Assembly (NCBI GenBank): GCA_035341855.1
Contig: DAOQWA010000028.1
Location: 1-41,225 of the forward strand
DNA: 41,225 nt
Direction: 5' to 3'
Source: QQVM01 sp035341855
Lineage (GTDB): Bacteria > Bacteroidota > Bacteroidia > AKYH767-A > 2013-40CM-41-45
Shown piece by piece: positions 1 through 8,285 of this stretch. The first letter of the stretch is position 1. Each line of letters starts with the position of its first letter. A model generated the notes under the pieces. The model was given only the letters and a program-made list of their open reading frames with translations, had not been told where the DNA came from and searched no databases. The position numbers and the translations under genes were made by a program.

Positions 1-16
1 ATCAGGAGAAAAACTT

Positions 17-37
17 CAGAAATCAGAAATCAGAAAT
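17..37. repeat. Three tandem copies of the 7-mer CAGAAAT
   Basis: Three perfect head-to-tail copies of CAGAAAT occupy this stretch, followed by a related AT-rich run. It lies past the 3' end of the first gene and looks like low-complexity intergenic filler. Similar short tandem strings are common between genes in uncultured Bacteroidota, but I cannot test copy number from this window. No gene function is implied. Confidence 0.7.
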
Positions 38-111
38 CAACATTCGTAAATCAAACGCTTAAAGCGAAGTTTTTTGAATTTAGAATTTGATAATTGATCT
101 ATCAAATCCGA

Positions 112-2295
112 CTATTTAATTATCTTCCTCGCTGCCGGACTTTTTCCATCGGAAATTATGTAAACAAGGTAGGTTCCGGAATTCAATGAACCAAGATCAT
201 TCCAGTCAAGACTGTTGGCACCTTTACCTGCCATCATCCTGTTTCTTCTAATGACTTTTCCGTCAGCACTGAGCAACCATAACTCGACATTACGATCTTG
301 CTTTGTTTGAAATTGCACTCTGATCTTATCCCTAAAAGGAACAGGTGATACCGAGGTAATTGAAAAAGGTTCTGAATGATCCCCACTATTCACATTAATT
401 AGAATCGTATTGAATATTTCTCGCTTACCATCATAATCCGTCTGACTTAACCTATAATAACTATTACCACTTATAGGCCGATCATCGGTATAACTGTATT
501 GAATTTCAGTACTGCTATTCCCTGCCCCTCCAACTTTAGCCAATTCTAAAAATTCCTGACCATCCACACTTTGCTCAAGAGTAAAAAAGTCATTATTGAT
601 TTCGGAACTGGTGACCCATTTTAAGAGTACTGAATTATTCTTCAACTCAGCAGAAAATGATTTTAGCTTCACGGGTAATGGTGTTGCAGTTGTATAAGGA
701 TTAGGTGGCCCTGTAGTAATGGTTCCTGGTCCTCCTGACGTTGCTCCGTTTGCAGTGAACGCTGACATGGGAGGTGCATTTGTAACACCATAAGCTCCGC
801 CATCTACATTACGCGTGAGTCCACTATTATTACTGGTACTAATGTATCCGCCACCACCACCACCACCATTACCTTCTACTTCATGCCCATTATTCAAACT
901 CTGACTGCCACCGGCACCACCTCTGGCGTATAATGTCAAGCCACTGATAGGTGCACTATATGTAAAAATGATGATAGTCCCACCGCCTCCGCCACCACCA
1001 CCGGCATCACCGGGTGAGCCACTTGAAGCAGCAACTGATTCTCCATCTGCATTTATAGTTCCGGTACCACTTACTGATCCACCACTAAGCAGGTAAACTA
1101 TTCCTCCACCATTTCCTCCCGCTGTACCGACATTATTATTTGAATCTCCGGCACCACCTCCACCACCAAAATACATTTTACCTGAAGAGTAGCTAAGCGG
1201 TCTTCCGCCAAAACCACCTACGTTGGTTCTGTTATCACCGGCCCATGAAGCATTTCCGGGTGCCGTTGTTAAGGGATTTTGATTAGAGTTTGACCAGGAA
1301 TATCCACCACGACCACCACCGGAAGAAGTATTACTTGCAAAGCTACCTCCTTCAAGATTCCATGCAGTTGTCCAGTTTGAATTTAAATTATGTGGATTTC
1401 CTCCACCGTTCCATGATCCTACAGAACCTCCGTTTGCACCACCTCCGCCGCCTGCGTTATGAGAGTTTCCTCCTCCACCTGCATTTGCAGCAGCTCCACG
1501 ACCATAACGACCATTTCCATACGTACCCTGATAACCACCAATACCTTCACCCTTTTCTGCTCCGTCAATATCGTTTGATGATCTATAAGTTGTATGATTC
1601 CCGGGTGTCGATGTCTTTTGCTCTACCTGTCCTCCCCGGAAACCTTTTCCGGAAACATCTATCGTTCCATTAATCGTTGTCGTCATATTTGCTTCGATGC
1701 TAACAATTCCACCTGTTGATCCATCCCAGGCCGGACAAGTAACCGATGCGCCTGCTTGAATTGTAAAGAATTGATATCTCGGTACCCTGATGATCTGCAC
1801 CTTTCCACTGGCAGTATAACTTTTTGTAAGAGCAGTTGCCAAATTTATTGTTGTGCTATTAGGAACCGACGATACTTCTATAAACTCACGTTTACCTGCA
1901 TTTCCATAAGAAGACACAGATCCGTAACTTGAATTGTCAGACTCATTAATGGTGGCACCTTGCATCTGTATGATCAAAATTAATTCTCCGGCAGCGAGGT
2001 TTCCTGCAAAGCGACTATTAGCATTTAAGTATGCATTTGCAACACTGATGCTGGTAGCTCCACTTGAAGCATTTGAGCTTAGTGTCGTGTATTCGTTTAA
2101 AATAACATTTGTCCCTGAAACAGTTTTATCGCCATGTATGCCAACAGCCGCCATTGATTGATGATTTAATCCAAAGTTTACCATCAGCAATAAAAAAACA
2201 GAAAGGGCCACAACACCGGCGAAACCGGCAATCCAGATCTTTGTCGTTAATTTTACTCTTAGCCTTATCTTATTTGTAGGTCGTATCTGCAACAT
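112..2295 (-). CDS. Glycine-rich surface protein with T9SS C-terminal sorting domain
   Basis: A 727-residue exported protein. A basic N-terminus and one hydrophobic segment (about residues 19-42) form a signal anchor or signal peptide. Residues about 190-530 are very rich in Gly, Ser and Asn, with runs of five to seven glycines, and contain short motifs of the type TINGTIDVSGKG that resemble glycine-rich beta-structured proteins such as myxobacterial AgmC-like proteins (a weak comparison). Residues about 545-640 form a beta-sandwich-like segment (LPVKLKSFSAELKNNSVLLKW), common just before T9SS tails. The last 80 residues, with SPVPF, LDWNDLGSLNSGTYLVYI and a terminal basic KIIK, match the type A sorting domain that directs outer-membrane passage and surface attachment. 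The nearest upstream gene on this strand is the kinase, 257 bases away, so it is probably transcribed alone. The binding partner or role is unknown. Confidence 0.85.
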   Translation of the reverse strand: MLQIRPTNKIRLRVKLTTKIWIAGFAGVVALSVFLLLMVNFGLNHQSMAAVGIHGDKTVSGTNVILNEYTTLSSNASSGATSISVANAYLNANSRFAGNLAAGELILIIQMQGATINESDNSSYGSVSSYGNAGKREFIEVSSVPNSTTINLATALTKSYTASGKVQIIRVPRYQFFTIQAGASVTCPAWDGSTGGIVSIEANMTTTINGTIDVSGKGFRGGQVEQKTSTPGNHTTYRSSNDIDGAEKGEGIGGYQGTYGNGRYGRGAAANAGGGGNSHNAGGGGGANGGSVGSWNGGGNPHNLNSNWTTAWNLEGGSFASNTSSGGGRGGYSWSNSNQNPLTTAPGNASWAGDNRTNVGGFGGRPLSYSSGKMYFGGGGGAGDSNNNVGTAGGNGGGIVYLLSGGSVSGTGTINADGESVAASSGSPGDAGGGGGGGGTIIIFTYSAPISGLTLYARGGAGGSQSLNNGHEVEGNGGGGGGGYISTSNNSGLTRNVDGGAYGVTNAPPMSAFTANGATSGGPGTITTGPPNPYTTATPLPVKLKSFSAELKNNSVLLKWVTSSEINNDFFTLEQSVDGQEFLELAKVGGAGNSSTEIQYSYTDDRPISGNSYYRLSQTDYDGKREIFNTILINVNSGDHSEPFSITSVSPVPFRDKIRVQFQTKQDRNVELWLLSADGKVIRRNRMMAGKGANSLDWNDLGSLNSGTYLVYIISDGKSPAARKIIK

Positions 2296-2552
2296 TAGAA
2301 GAGAAATTTGTATACTTTAACTTCAGCATACGTATTCACCCATTGGAGGTTCCATGAAATGTCTATTGTGTAAGAATTACTAGTTAAAAAAAATCAGATA
2401 AGCTATTTACATTGTCAAATGTCAGTTCCACTAAAAAAACACCTTGAAAAATGTGTAAGAAATTCACGTTTTTTAAATTACCATACCAAGTATGTCAAAA
2501 TTGTTAATATCAAAAGAAATTGTGCATTCCTGAAATTGCATTCCAAATTAAA

Positions 2553-3845
2553 CTAAGCCTCTTCAACTTTGCCATTAATTTTTCCCGTACCAAATTCAAT
2601 GGTAAATTTATGTTTATCCTCCTCATAAGTATAGTGAATCTCACAATTGCAGTGGTCGCAAACTTTTTTAACAATGGCAAGACCTAAGCCAACAGAGTCA
2701 GGTTGTTCTCCCTTTTTAAAGCGATCAAATATTTGATCGTCGTTAATGGTAAGTGGTGCTCCGCTATTCGAAATAATGAGACGTTCCTTATTCAGATTAA
2801 TATTCAATTCTCCGTGGGGCCGGTTGTATTTTATGGCATTCGAAAGTAGATTTGTCAGGAGAATATCAGCAAGGTTGGGGTTAATGTTTAAAGTAACCGA
2901 CTCCTCAATATTCGTTTTCACCGTCAGATCGCGTGACGAAATGAACAAATCAAATTTATCAAGTTGTTGTTTGATAAGGTCTGCTAAATTCAAGGCTTCA
3001 GAAACATTGTACTGATCGTTCTCGATTCTTGTTAACAAGATCAGACTTTTGTTCATCTTAGAAAGTCTGTTCACCGAATCCAGTGAACTCCTGATATGCC
3101 CTAATTGTTCAGAGTCTAACTTCTCTGACTGCAATAGCAATTCTAATTTTGATCTGATTATTGCAAGAGGTGTTTGTGTTTCATGAGACATATTCTCGGT
3201 AAACTCCCGGAGATTTTTATAGTCCCTGGCTACTTTATCCGTCAGCTTGCTCAGTTCGACATTAAGTGTGTTGAACTCCTCAATCTCTGAACGCTGAAAG
3301 CTTATTCGTTCCCCATCATGTAAATCAAAATGTGTAAGCCCGCTAAGTGCGCGGTAAAAGGGTTTCCAAACACGCTTTGAAAACCATCTGTTAAGGAAAT
3401 AAAAGCAGGCAATGATATCAATGGCTACAAGTAATAGTGTAAATGCAACCCCACTAAAGAGGTCGTCTGTTTCTGTAAGCCTTCTCCATAGAGTGATCCT
3501 ATAACTTTCATCGCCGATCAGCTGCTCATATGATAGTCTTCTGAATGGAACAACAGCATCTTCATAAGGATCATACTTATTTGTATCAACCAGTGAAACA
3601 CGAAATGTTGTAAACTTATCCAAAGGTTCTATTTCAATTCTATCTCCTATGATAAACTGAATTCCCTGAATATCTCTCTGAGAGGATAATTGCTTTTCTA
3701 TCTCCATTTTTTCGAAAAGCATGTGCTCGGAGATTTCATTGTCAACCAAATAAAAAACCCGGTAAGAAAGAAAGGCGCTGCTGATAAGCAACAAAGCAAG
3801 TGCAATCGCTATGTAATACCGGTTGGTGACATTTAAAAGTTTCAT
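2553..3845 (-). CDS. Two-component sensor histidine kinase
   Basis: A 430-residue membrane histidine kinase. Transmembrane segments at about residues 11-30 and 131-151 enclose a roughly 100-residue extracytoplasmic sensor region without a recognisable domain. The H-box is MSHETQTPL with phospho-acceptor His221. The N-box contains Asn336 (TNLLSNAIKY) and the G2 box is GLGLA at about 386-390. The usual DxGxG of the G1 box is reduced to NSGAP, a variant seen in many Bacteroidota kinases. The start ATG overlaps the stop of the response regulator by four bases (ATGA), so the two are co-transcribed and translationally coupled. The divergent neighbours encode haem-motif lipoproteins and a barrel, so an envelope redox signal is a reasonable guess but not shown. 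Confidence 0.93.
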   Translation of the reverse strand: MKLLNVTNRYYIAIALALLLISSAFLSYRVFYLVDNEISEHMLFEKMEIEKQLSSQRDIQGIQFIIGDRIEIEPLDKFTTFRVSLVDTNKYDPYEDAVVPFRRLSYEQLIGDESYRITLWRRLTETDDLFSGVAFTLLLVAIDIIACFYFLNRWFSKRVWKPFYRALSGLTHFDLHDGERISFQRSEIEEFNTLNVELSKLTDKVARDYKNLREFTENMSHETQTPLAIIRSKLELLLQSEKLDSEQLGHIRSSLDSVNRLSKMNKSLILLTRIENDQYNVSEALNLADLIKQQLDKFDLFISSRDLTVKTNIEESVTLNINPNLADILLTNLLSNAIKYNRPHGELNINLNKERLIISNSGAPLTINDDQIFDRFKKGEQPDSVGLGLAIVKKVCDHCNCEIHYTYEEDKHKFTIEFGTGKINGKVEEA

Positions 3846-4519
3846 TCGTTGGAAAATTTGTATCCAACTCCATAAACCGATTTGAGGTAATCTTTACCCC
3901 CATTATCTGTCATTTTCTTACGCAGATTTTTAATATGACTATAAATAAAATCAAATGAATCGGCCATGTCGGCATGGTCACCCCACAGGTGTTCAGCAAT
4001 AGATTCTTTTGTAAGCACTTTATTACTATTGCTTAAAAAATAAAGTAAAAGTTCATGCTCTTTCTTGGTAAGGCTGATCAATTTATCATTCACATACATC
4101 AACATTTCATCCGGAATAACACGCAGTTCGTTGTGAACGATTTCATTTTGTCCCTGGAATGACCTGCGTCTGAACACCGATTTAATTCGTGCTACCAGCT
4201 CGGGCATGTAAAACGGTTTTGTAACATAATCGTCAGCTCCTATATTCAATCCTGTCAGCCTGTCGTCGAGGGAGTTTCTTGCAGAGACAATAACAACACC
4301 GGTCTGATGATCTTTTTTCTGTAACTCTTCAATTACTTTCAAGCCGCTTCCGTCAGGAAGGCCAATATCCAGAACGATACAATCATAATCTCCTGCATCA
4401 ATTTTAGCAACTGCTTCCTGCAGATTCGTGGCCTGCTCACAAGTCATTCCCGAACCCTTTAAAAAAGACATCATTGACTGCAACAATTCTTGCTCGTCTT
4501 CAACAATAAGAATTTTCAT
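3842..4519 (-). CDS. OmpR/PhoB-family response regulator
   Basis: A 225-residue DNA-binding response regulator. The receiver domain (about 1-115) has the acidic pocket (VEDE), phospho-acceptor Asp51 (CIVLD) and the conserved Lys in DYVTKPF. The C-terminal winged-helix domain (about 125-225) ends in the typical GVGYKF strand. It is first in a two-gene operon, with the histidine kinase following at a four-base overlap. Its start lies 328 bases from the divergent cytochrome-type genes, and that interval contains paired repeats that could be its binding sites (see findings). The partner kinase is assigned from operon structure and the target genes are inferred. Confidence 0.95.
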   Translation of the reverse strand: MKILIVEDEQELLQSMMSFLKGSGMTCEQATNLQEAVAKIDAGDYDCIVLDIGLPDGSGLKVIEELQKKDHQTGVVIVSARNSLDDRLTGLNIGADDYVTKPFYMPELVARIKSVFRRRSFQGQNEIVHNELRVIPDEMLMYVNDKLISLTKKEHELLLYFLSNSNKVLTKESIAEHLWGDHADMADSFDFIYSHIKNLRKKMTDNGGKDYLKSVYGVGYKFSNE

Positions 4520-4605
4520 GTTTTTTTAATTAAAAATTACGGTTTAAAAGGACACGTAATGACCGGGATTGAGTAAAAGCCTAAATATAAGCCTCTTTTC
4601 TCTAA

Positions 4606-4681
4606 AGGTCAAGAGTCTGTCCTGAATATTGAGAGGCTGCATGATATGAATAAAATCTTGACCTAAAATGAATATTAAGAG
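4606..4681. repeat. Paired repeats in the divergent control region (candidate operator)
   Basis: The 328-base gap between the response regulator and the cytochrome genes has no credible gene. It contains a perfect 9-base inverted repeat, AGGTCAAGA at 4606-4614 and TCTTGACCT at 4656-4664. Interleaved with it are near-perfect 13-base direct repeats, TGAATATT[G/A]AGAG, at 4623-4635 and 4669-4681, 46 bases apart. OmpR-family regulators usually bind direct repeats, which makes these candidate sites for the adjacent regulator. Autoregulation or control of the divergent operon is inference only, and short AT-rich repeats can also arise by chance. Confidence 0.4.
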
Positions 4682-4825
4682 CTTATGCAGGTTTCAAGGG
4701 TTCAGATCTTTTGCTCTTTATTAAATTTTCCCTCACAGCCTGAAGATTAGATGATAAAAATCAGCTTAAGAATTCCATGATCAAAATCTTTCTGCCAAAT
4801 TAAATGCTCATATTCATTTCCGGAT

Positions 4826-4833
4826 TATCTTTG
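4826..4833 (+). promoter_or_regulatory. Candidate Bacteroidota -7 promoter box (TAnnTTTG)
   Basis: TATCTTTG matches the Bacteroidota housekeeping -7 consensus TAnnTTTG exactly. It would start transcription about 7 bases downstream, leaving an unusually short leader of about 8 bases before the ATG at 4848. No clear -33 TTG element is visible at the expected distance, so confidence is moderate. Confidence 0.4.
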
Positions 4834-4847
4834 ATTATCTTTCAGCG

Positions 4848-5210
4848 ATGAAACCTGAATGCTTTATATTTGGAATTCTGCTATTATTTATAACTGCATG
4901 CAGAACTGAACCCGATATTCCTTCAAACCCTAAAGTACTGTTCCAAACAGAGGTTCAACCAATACTAACAGGAAGTTGTGGTCAAACGGAATGTCATGCC
5001 AAAAACGGAACGGAATTTTCTCTCATCGGTTATGAAGATGTAATTGAAAACGGCGGAGTGGTCAAGGGAGATGCCAGATCTAGCACTCTTTATAGAGTTA
5101 TTAGCAATAGATCGTCGAATGAAATGCCTCCCGAACCTATGGAATTGTTGGATGATCATAGTATAAAACTTATCTACGTTTGGATTGAACAGGGAGCAAA
5201 AAATAATTAA
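4848..5210 (+). CDS. Small lipoprotein, cytochrome c-like, with CX4CH motif
   Basis: A 120-residue predicted lipoprotein. Its lipobox is I-T-A-C with the lipidated Cys18. The core resembles the short planctomycete-type cytochrome c domain: a QPIL helix, the haem-like motif C44-GQTE-C49-H50, a later Met93-Pro94 that would serve as distal ligand, and a closing helix VWIEQGA. The spacing is CX4CH rather than CX2CH. CX4CH is a proven haem site in Desulfovibrio tetrahaem cytochrome c3, so haem attachment is plausible but unproven. It is first of three closely spaced genes: the next starts one base after this stop. The likely role is electron transfer at the cell envelope. The alternative is a non-haem structural protein that has kept the fold. 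Confidence 0.75.
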   Translation: MKPECFIFGILLLFITACRTEPDIPSNPKVLFQTEVQPILTGSCGQTECHAKNGTEFSLIGYEDVIENGGVVKGDARSSTLYRVISNRSSNEMPPEPMELLDDHSIKLIYVWIEQGAKNN

Positions 5211-5211
5211 A

Positions 5212-5604
5212 ATGAAAAAGCAATTCTTTCTGATACTAATGATCGGCTCATTGGTCTCTCTTCAATCCTGCTTCTATGATAACCTCGATGAATTACATGC
5301 TGCTGATGACCTTTTCGCACCATGTGACACCAGCGGTGTGATTTCTTACAGTGCAGACATTGTTCCTATCATGGTTAATACATGTGGGTCTAATAATAGT
5401 TGTCATAAAAGTGGAACTAGCGACAGCGATCTTCCGCTAGACAATATTCAGAATATTCAGGATTATGTTTTTGACGGGACTTTAATGGGCTCCATCCTTC
5501 ATGAAGCCGGATATGAGCCTATGCCAAAAGATGGTGGAAAGCTGAATGATTGCAGCATCCAAAAAATTCAAGCCTGGATCAATCGTGGTACTCCAAATAA
5601 TTAA
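5212..5604 (+). CDS. Small lipoprotein, cytochrome c-like, with CX5CH motif
   Basis: A 130-residue predicted lipoprotein, with lipobox L-Q-S-C and lipidated Cys20. I chose the ATG at 5212, one base after the preceding stop, because it gives a clean MKK signal sequence; a longer reading from 5185 would overlap the upstream gene. It is homologous in layout to its neighbour: DIVPIM helix, C58-GSNNS-C64-H65, Met104-Pro105, and a terminal AWINRGTPNN helix. The first motif is CX5CH, one residue wider than in the neighbour. Cys38 and Cys114 could form a disulfide. Tight spacing implies co-transcription with both neighbours. The function is inferred as a partner electron carrier to the upstream protein. 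Confidence 0.72.
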   Translation: MKKQFFLILMIGSLVSLQSCFYDNLDELHAADDLFAPCDTSGVISYSADIVPIMVNTCGSNNSCHKSGTSDSDLPLDNIQNIQDYVFDGTLMGSILHEAGYEPMPKDGGKLNDCSIQKIQAWINRGTPNN

Positions 5605-5610
5605 AAGATT

Positions 5611-6504
5611 ATGAAACTTCTTAAATTAACTCTGGCACTCAGCTTGCTGATTTTCGCATCCAATCTTCAAGCTCAGGACATGCTAGGAGCACTGGATTCA
5701 ATAGGTACGGAAACACAAACCAAAGATTTTGTAAGTGCTACTTTCAAAACCACTCGTCTGGTCAATATGCACACCCTTGAATCTGTTGGTCCCCGTACTC
5801 TGGACTTCAGAATCTCACATCGTTTCGGCGCCCTGAATAGCGGATCATATAATGCCTGGGGTATTGACGGCCCGGCAAATATTCGTCTGAGTCTGGAATA
5901 TAGTTTTGACGGGCGATTTATGTTTGGGATAGGGAGAAGTTCCTACGAAAAAATGGTAGATGGATTTTTGAAATACAGACTGCTTAGGCAAACTACAGAT
6001 AATAAAATGCCGGTGAGTGTAACTCTTTTTGCCAGCATGTTTTACAATGCGCTGAAAGATGGAAATGCAGCAAGTAATGGCTATGATAAATTCGATCCTG
6101 TAACAAATCGTTTTTCTTATGCCTATCAAATAATGGTTGCCAAAAAAATCACACCATCTTTCTCGATACAACTTGCTCCATGGATGGTGCACTATAATCT
6201 TGTAGAAAAGATCACCGATAGAAATGATGCATTTGGTATTGCCGGTATGATCCGTTTGAAATTCAGCAAGCGCTCTGCTATTACAATAGAATATGCATAC
6301 CGTTTACCTGATTATACCAAAGAAAAATACTACGACAGTATGGGTATCGGCTATGAACTTGAAACAGGAGGTCACGTATTCCAGATACATTTTGTAAATT
6401 CATTCGGTTTGGTTGAGAATCAATTTCTCCCGCATACTAATACTCAATGGAATGATGCCGGGATCCGTCTGGGATTCAATATCTCCAGGGTATTTACTCT
6501 CTGA
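5611..6504 (+). CDS. DUF5777 family beta-barrel protein
   Basis: A 297-residue protein with a clear signal peptide (cleavage after about residue 22, ...LQAQ). It has the DUF5777 hallmarks: an early TFKTTRLVNMHTLES segment, a RTLDFRISHRFG strand, repeated amphipathic strands, and a C-terminus ending in an aromatic-hydrophobic strand (NISRVFTL) as in outer-membrane barrels. It starts six bases after the second haem-motif lipoprotein, so all three are one operon. DUF5777 genes have no established biochemical role. The context suggests a barrel that positions or contacts the two cytochrome-like lipoproteins, perhaps as an electron conduit. It meets the DUF1223 gene tail to tail with a 20-base gap and no obvious terminator. 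Confidence 0.85.
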   Translation: MKLLKLTLALSLLIFASNLQAQDMLGALDSIGTETQTKDFVSATFKTTRLVNMHTLESVGPRTLDFRISHRFGALNSGSYNAWGIDGPANIRLSLEYSFDGRFMFGIGRSSYEKMVDGFLKYRLLRQTTDNKMPVSVTLFASMFYNALKDGNAASNGYDKFDPVTNRFSYAYQIMVAKKITPSFSIQLAPWMVHYNLVEKITDRNDAFGIAGMIRLKFSKRSAITIEYAYRLPDYTKEKYYDSMGIGYELETGGHVFQIHFVNSFGLVENQFLPHTNTQWNDAGIRLGFNISRVFTL

Positions 6505-6524
6505 TTAATACGATTAGGGATAAA

Positions 6525-7280
6525 TTATTTTTTGCCGGGATTTTTAATTCCTGTTGCGGCAGCTATACCATAATGTTGCTTGTGCTGTAAAAAGGCAATG
6601 AGCTCACTCTGAACCTTAGCATCTCTTCCCTTCACCACCATTCTTACCTGCCCCGTTGATCCGGGATTATTCACGGCCGTGAAAGAACGCACAACATGAT
6701 CATGCTTTAAGGTCTTTCCTGCATTTTCTCCTTTAATAACATTACTGACCAAGCCACTTTCCGTGAAAGCAATTTGCAAAACATTATTCTTGTCAGTCTT
6801 AGAAAGTTTCCAGGAAATATAAATGGTGTCGCTTGCTGTTGAATCAATTTGAATTGACAACTGTACTGCAGCCGGCATCTTCAAAGCAGCCTCAAGAGCT
6901 GCCGTCGATTTCTCCTTCTTAGATCCCGTAAATTCAATTTTTCCATTCACCACCATCTGAGGTGTATATAATTCTTTAGAAGGTAATACTCTTGAATAAT
7001 TCTCCTGCCTTTGTGTAAACTGAAGTTTACTATAGGGGTCCTTCCATCCTAACCGGTTCCAATAATCTACATGGTAAGCAAGACAATAGATTTCTTGATT
7101 ATTCTTTCTTGCTTCGGCAGAAATTTCCGAAAGAATTTTATCGGCAGGAGGACAACTGTTACAGCCTTCAGAGGTAAACAGTTCAACAACTGCGAAAGCC
7201 TTTCCGTTCTGTGAATAGCTTCTAATTGGCGAAATGAAAATCGCTATAGAAAAACTGATAATGGCAATTATCAATCTCAT
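6525..7280 (-). CDS. DUF1223 thioredoxin-like secreted protein
   Basis: A 251-residue protein of the DUF1223 family. It has an N-terminal signal peptide (about 1-24) followed by VVELFTSEGC-NS-CPPAD, where Cys40 and Cys43 form a thioredoxin-like CXXC. Family conservation continues in YHVDYWNRLGWKDPY and in YTPQMVVNG. The length fits the family. Members are predicted periplasmic thiol/disulfide proteins without a settled substrate. The start ATG overlaps the stop of the ACMS decarboxylase gene by four bases, so it is the last gene of a minus-strand transcription unit with that enzyme and the TMTC-like gene. A functional link to kynurenine breakdown is not evident. Confidence 0.88.
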   Translation of the reverse strand: MRLIIAIISFSIAIFISPIRSYSQNGKAFAVVELFTSEGCNSCPPADKILSEISAEARKNNQEIYCLAYHVDYWNRLGWKDPYSKLQFTQRQENYSRVLPSKELYTPQMVVNGKIEFTGSKKEKSTAALEAALKMPAAVQLSIQIDSTASDTIYISWKLSKTDKNNVLQIAFTESGLVSNVIKGENAGKTLKHDHVVRSFTAVNNPGSTGQVRMVVKGRDAKVQSELIAFLQHKQHYGIAAATGIKNPGKK

Positions 7281-8284
7281 GAAATGAAATGTGTTTTATT
7301 TATTCCCAGCCACTCCAGAGCAGTTCCGCTATTCAGACGTTCTTTAATTTCGTCAGTGTATGGCATGGAACTAATGAGTGAACCCGGTTGTAATTCTCCA
7401 AGTGGAAATGGATAATCAGTTCCTAAAGCGATTCTGTCGGCTCCCATTAAGTTTATCAGGTAATCAAGTGCCGCAGGATCATGAACGAGTGAATCCAAAT
7501 AAAATTGTTTCAGATAATTTCTTGGATTCACATTATTGTCAACGGCTACAAGATCAGGGCGAACATTAAAACCATGTTCAATACGACCGATAGTTGAAGG
7601 AAAGGAACCACCCCCATGAGCAAAAGCGACACGCAGTTTTGGAAGTCTTTCGAAAACACCTCCGAAGATCATCGAGCAAATTGCCAATGAAGTTTCAGCA
7701 GGCATACCAACCAACCATGGAAGCCAGTATTTTGACATCTTATCTTTTCCCATCATATCCCAGGGGTGAACAAAAACGGCTGCTCCCAATTTTTCTGCTG
7801 CCTCGAAGACAGGAAAAAGTTCCGGTGCATTTAAATTAAGGTCGTTCACATGTGAACCTATCTGAACCCCATGTAATCCAATCTTCATACAACGTTCTAA
7901 CTCACGCACAGCCAAAACAGGATCTTGCAAAGGAAGCGTTGCCAGACCTATAAAGCGTGTAGGATATTTCTGGACTATCTCGGCAATATGATCATTCAAA
8001 AACATAGAGAGATCCAGAGCATCCTGTGCTTTTGCCCAATAGCTGAACATAACCGGAATAGTTGAAAGAACCTGAACATCTACATGATGATGATCACATT
8101 CATTTATCCTTGTATTGGGATCCCAGCAATTATCCTGTATCTCACGAAAGAATTTTCCGTCCATCATCATGCGTGCACAACAAGGCTTATGGTGATCAAG
8201 TGAAATAAATCCTCCATAGCCAAACTTCTCTGCAAAATTCGGGAGCTTTTCAGGAATTATATGTGTATGTATGTCAATTCTCAT
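7277..8284 (-). CDS. nbaD: 2-amino-3-carboxymuconate-6-semialdehyde decarboxylase (ACMSD)
   Basis: A 335-residue amidohydrolase-superfamily decarboxylase. It converts 2-amino-3-carboxymuconate semialdehyde to 2-aminomuconate semialdehyde, diverting the kynurenine pathway from NAD synthesis to catabolism. Visible features are the N-terminal zinc motif HTH (His6, His8), the arginine-bearing active-site segment CCARMMMDGKFFREI, the FVHPWDMMG and AFAHGGGSFP metal/substrate loops, and GTDYPFPLG with metal ligand Asp290. The start was set to the ATG at 8284, which places HTH near the N-terminus as in the family; an upstream in-frame extension to 8413 lies inside the TMTC-like gene. It begins one base after that gene's stop and overlaps the DUF1223 start by four bases. 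The 3-hydroxyanthranilate dioxygenase and AMSDH genes nearby support the assignment strongly. Confidence 0.94.
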   Translation of the reverse strand: MRIDIHTHIIPEKLPNFAEKFGYGGFISLDHHKPCCARMMMDGKFFREIQDNCWDPNTRINECDHHHVDVQVLSTIPVMFSYWAKAQDALDLSMFLNDHIAEIVQKYPTRFIGLATLPLQDPVLAVRELERCMKIGLHGVQIGSHVNDLNLNAPELFPVFEAAEKLGAAVFVHPWDMMGKDKMSKYWLPWLVGMPAETSLAICSMIFGGVFERLPKLRVAFAHGGGSFPSTIGRIEHGFNVRPDLVAVDNNVNPRNYLKQFYLDSLVHDPAALDYLINLMGADRIALGTDYPFPLGELQPGSLISSMPYTDEIKERLNSGTALEWLGINKTHFIS

Positions 8285-8285
8285 G

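Noticed and set aside
51..80. Possible terminator hairpin beyond the first gene
   Set aside because: The stem is only four bases (CGCT/AGCG) with a 3-base loop; too weak to call.
1290..1673. A 127-codon plus-strand open frame inside the glycine-rich gene
   Set aside because: It is the complement of Gly/Ser-rich codons, gives a His/Leu-rich peptide without domain features, and lies wholly inside a well-supported gene.
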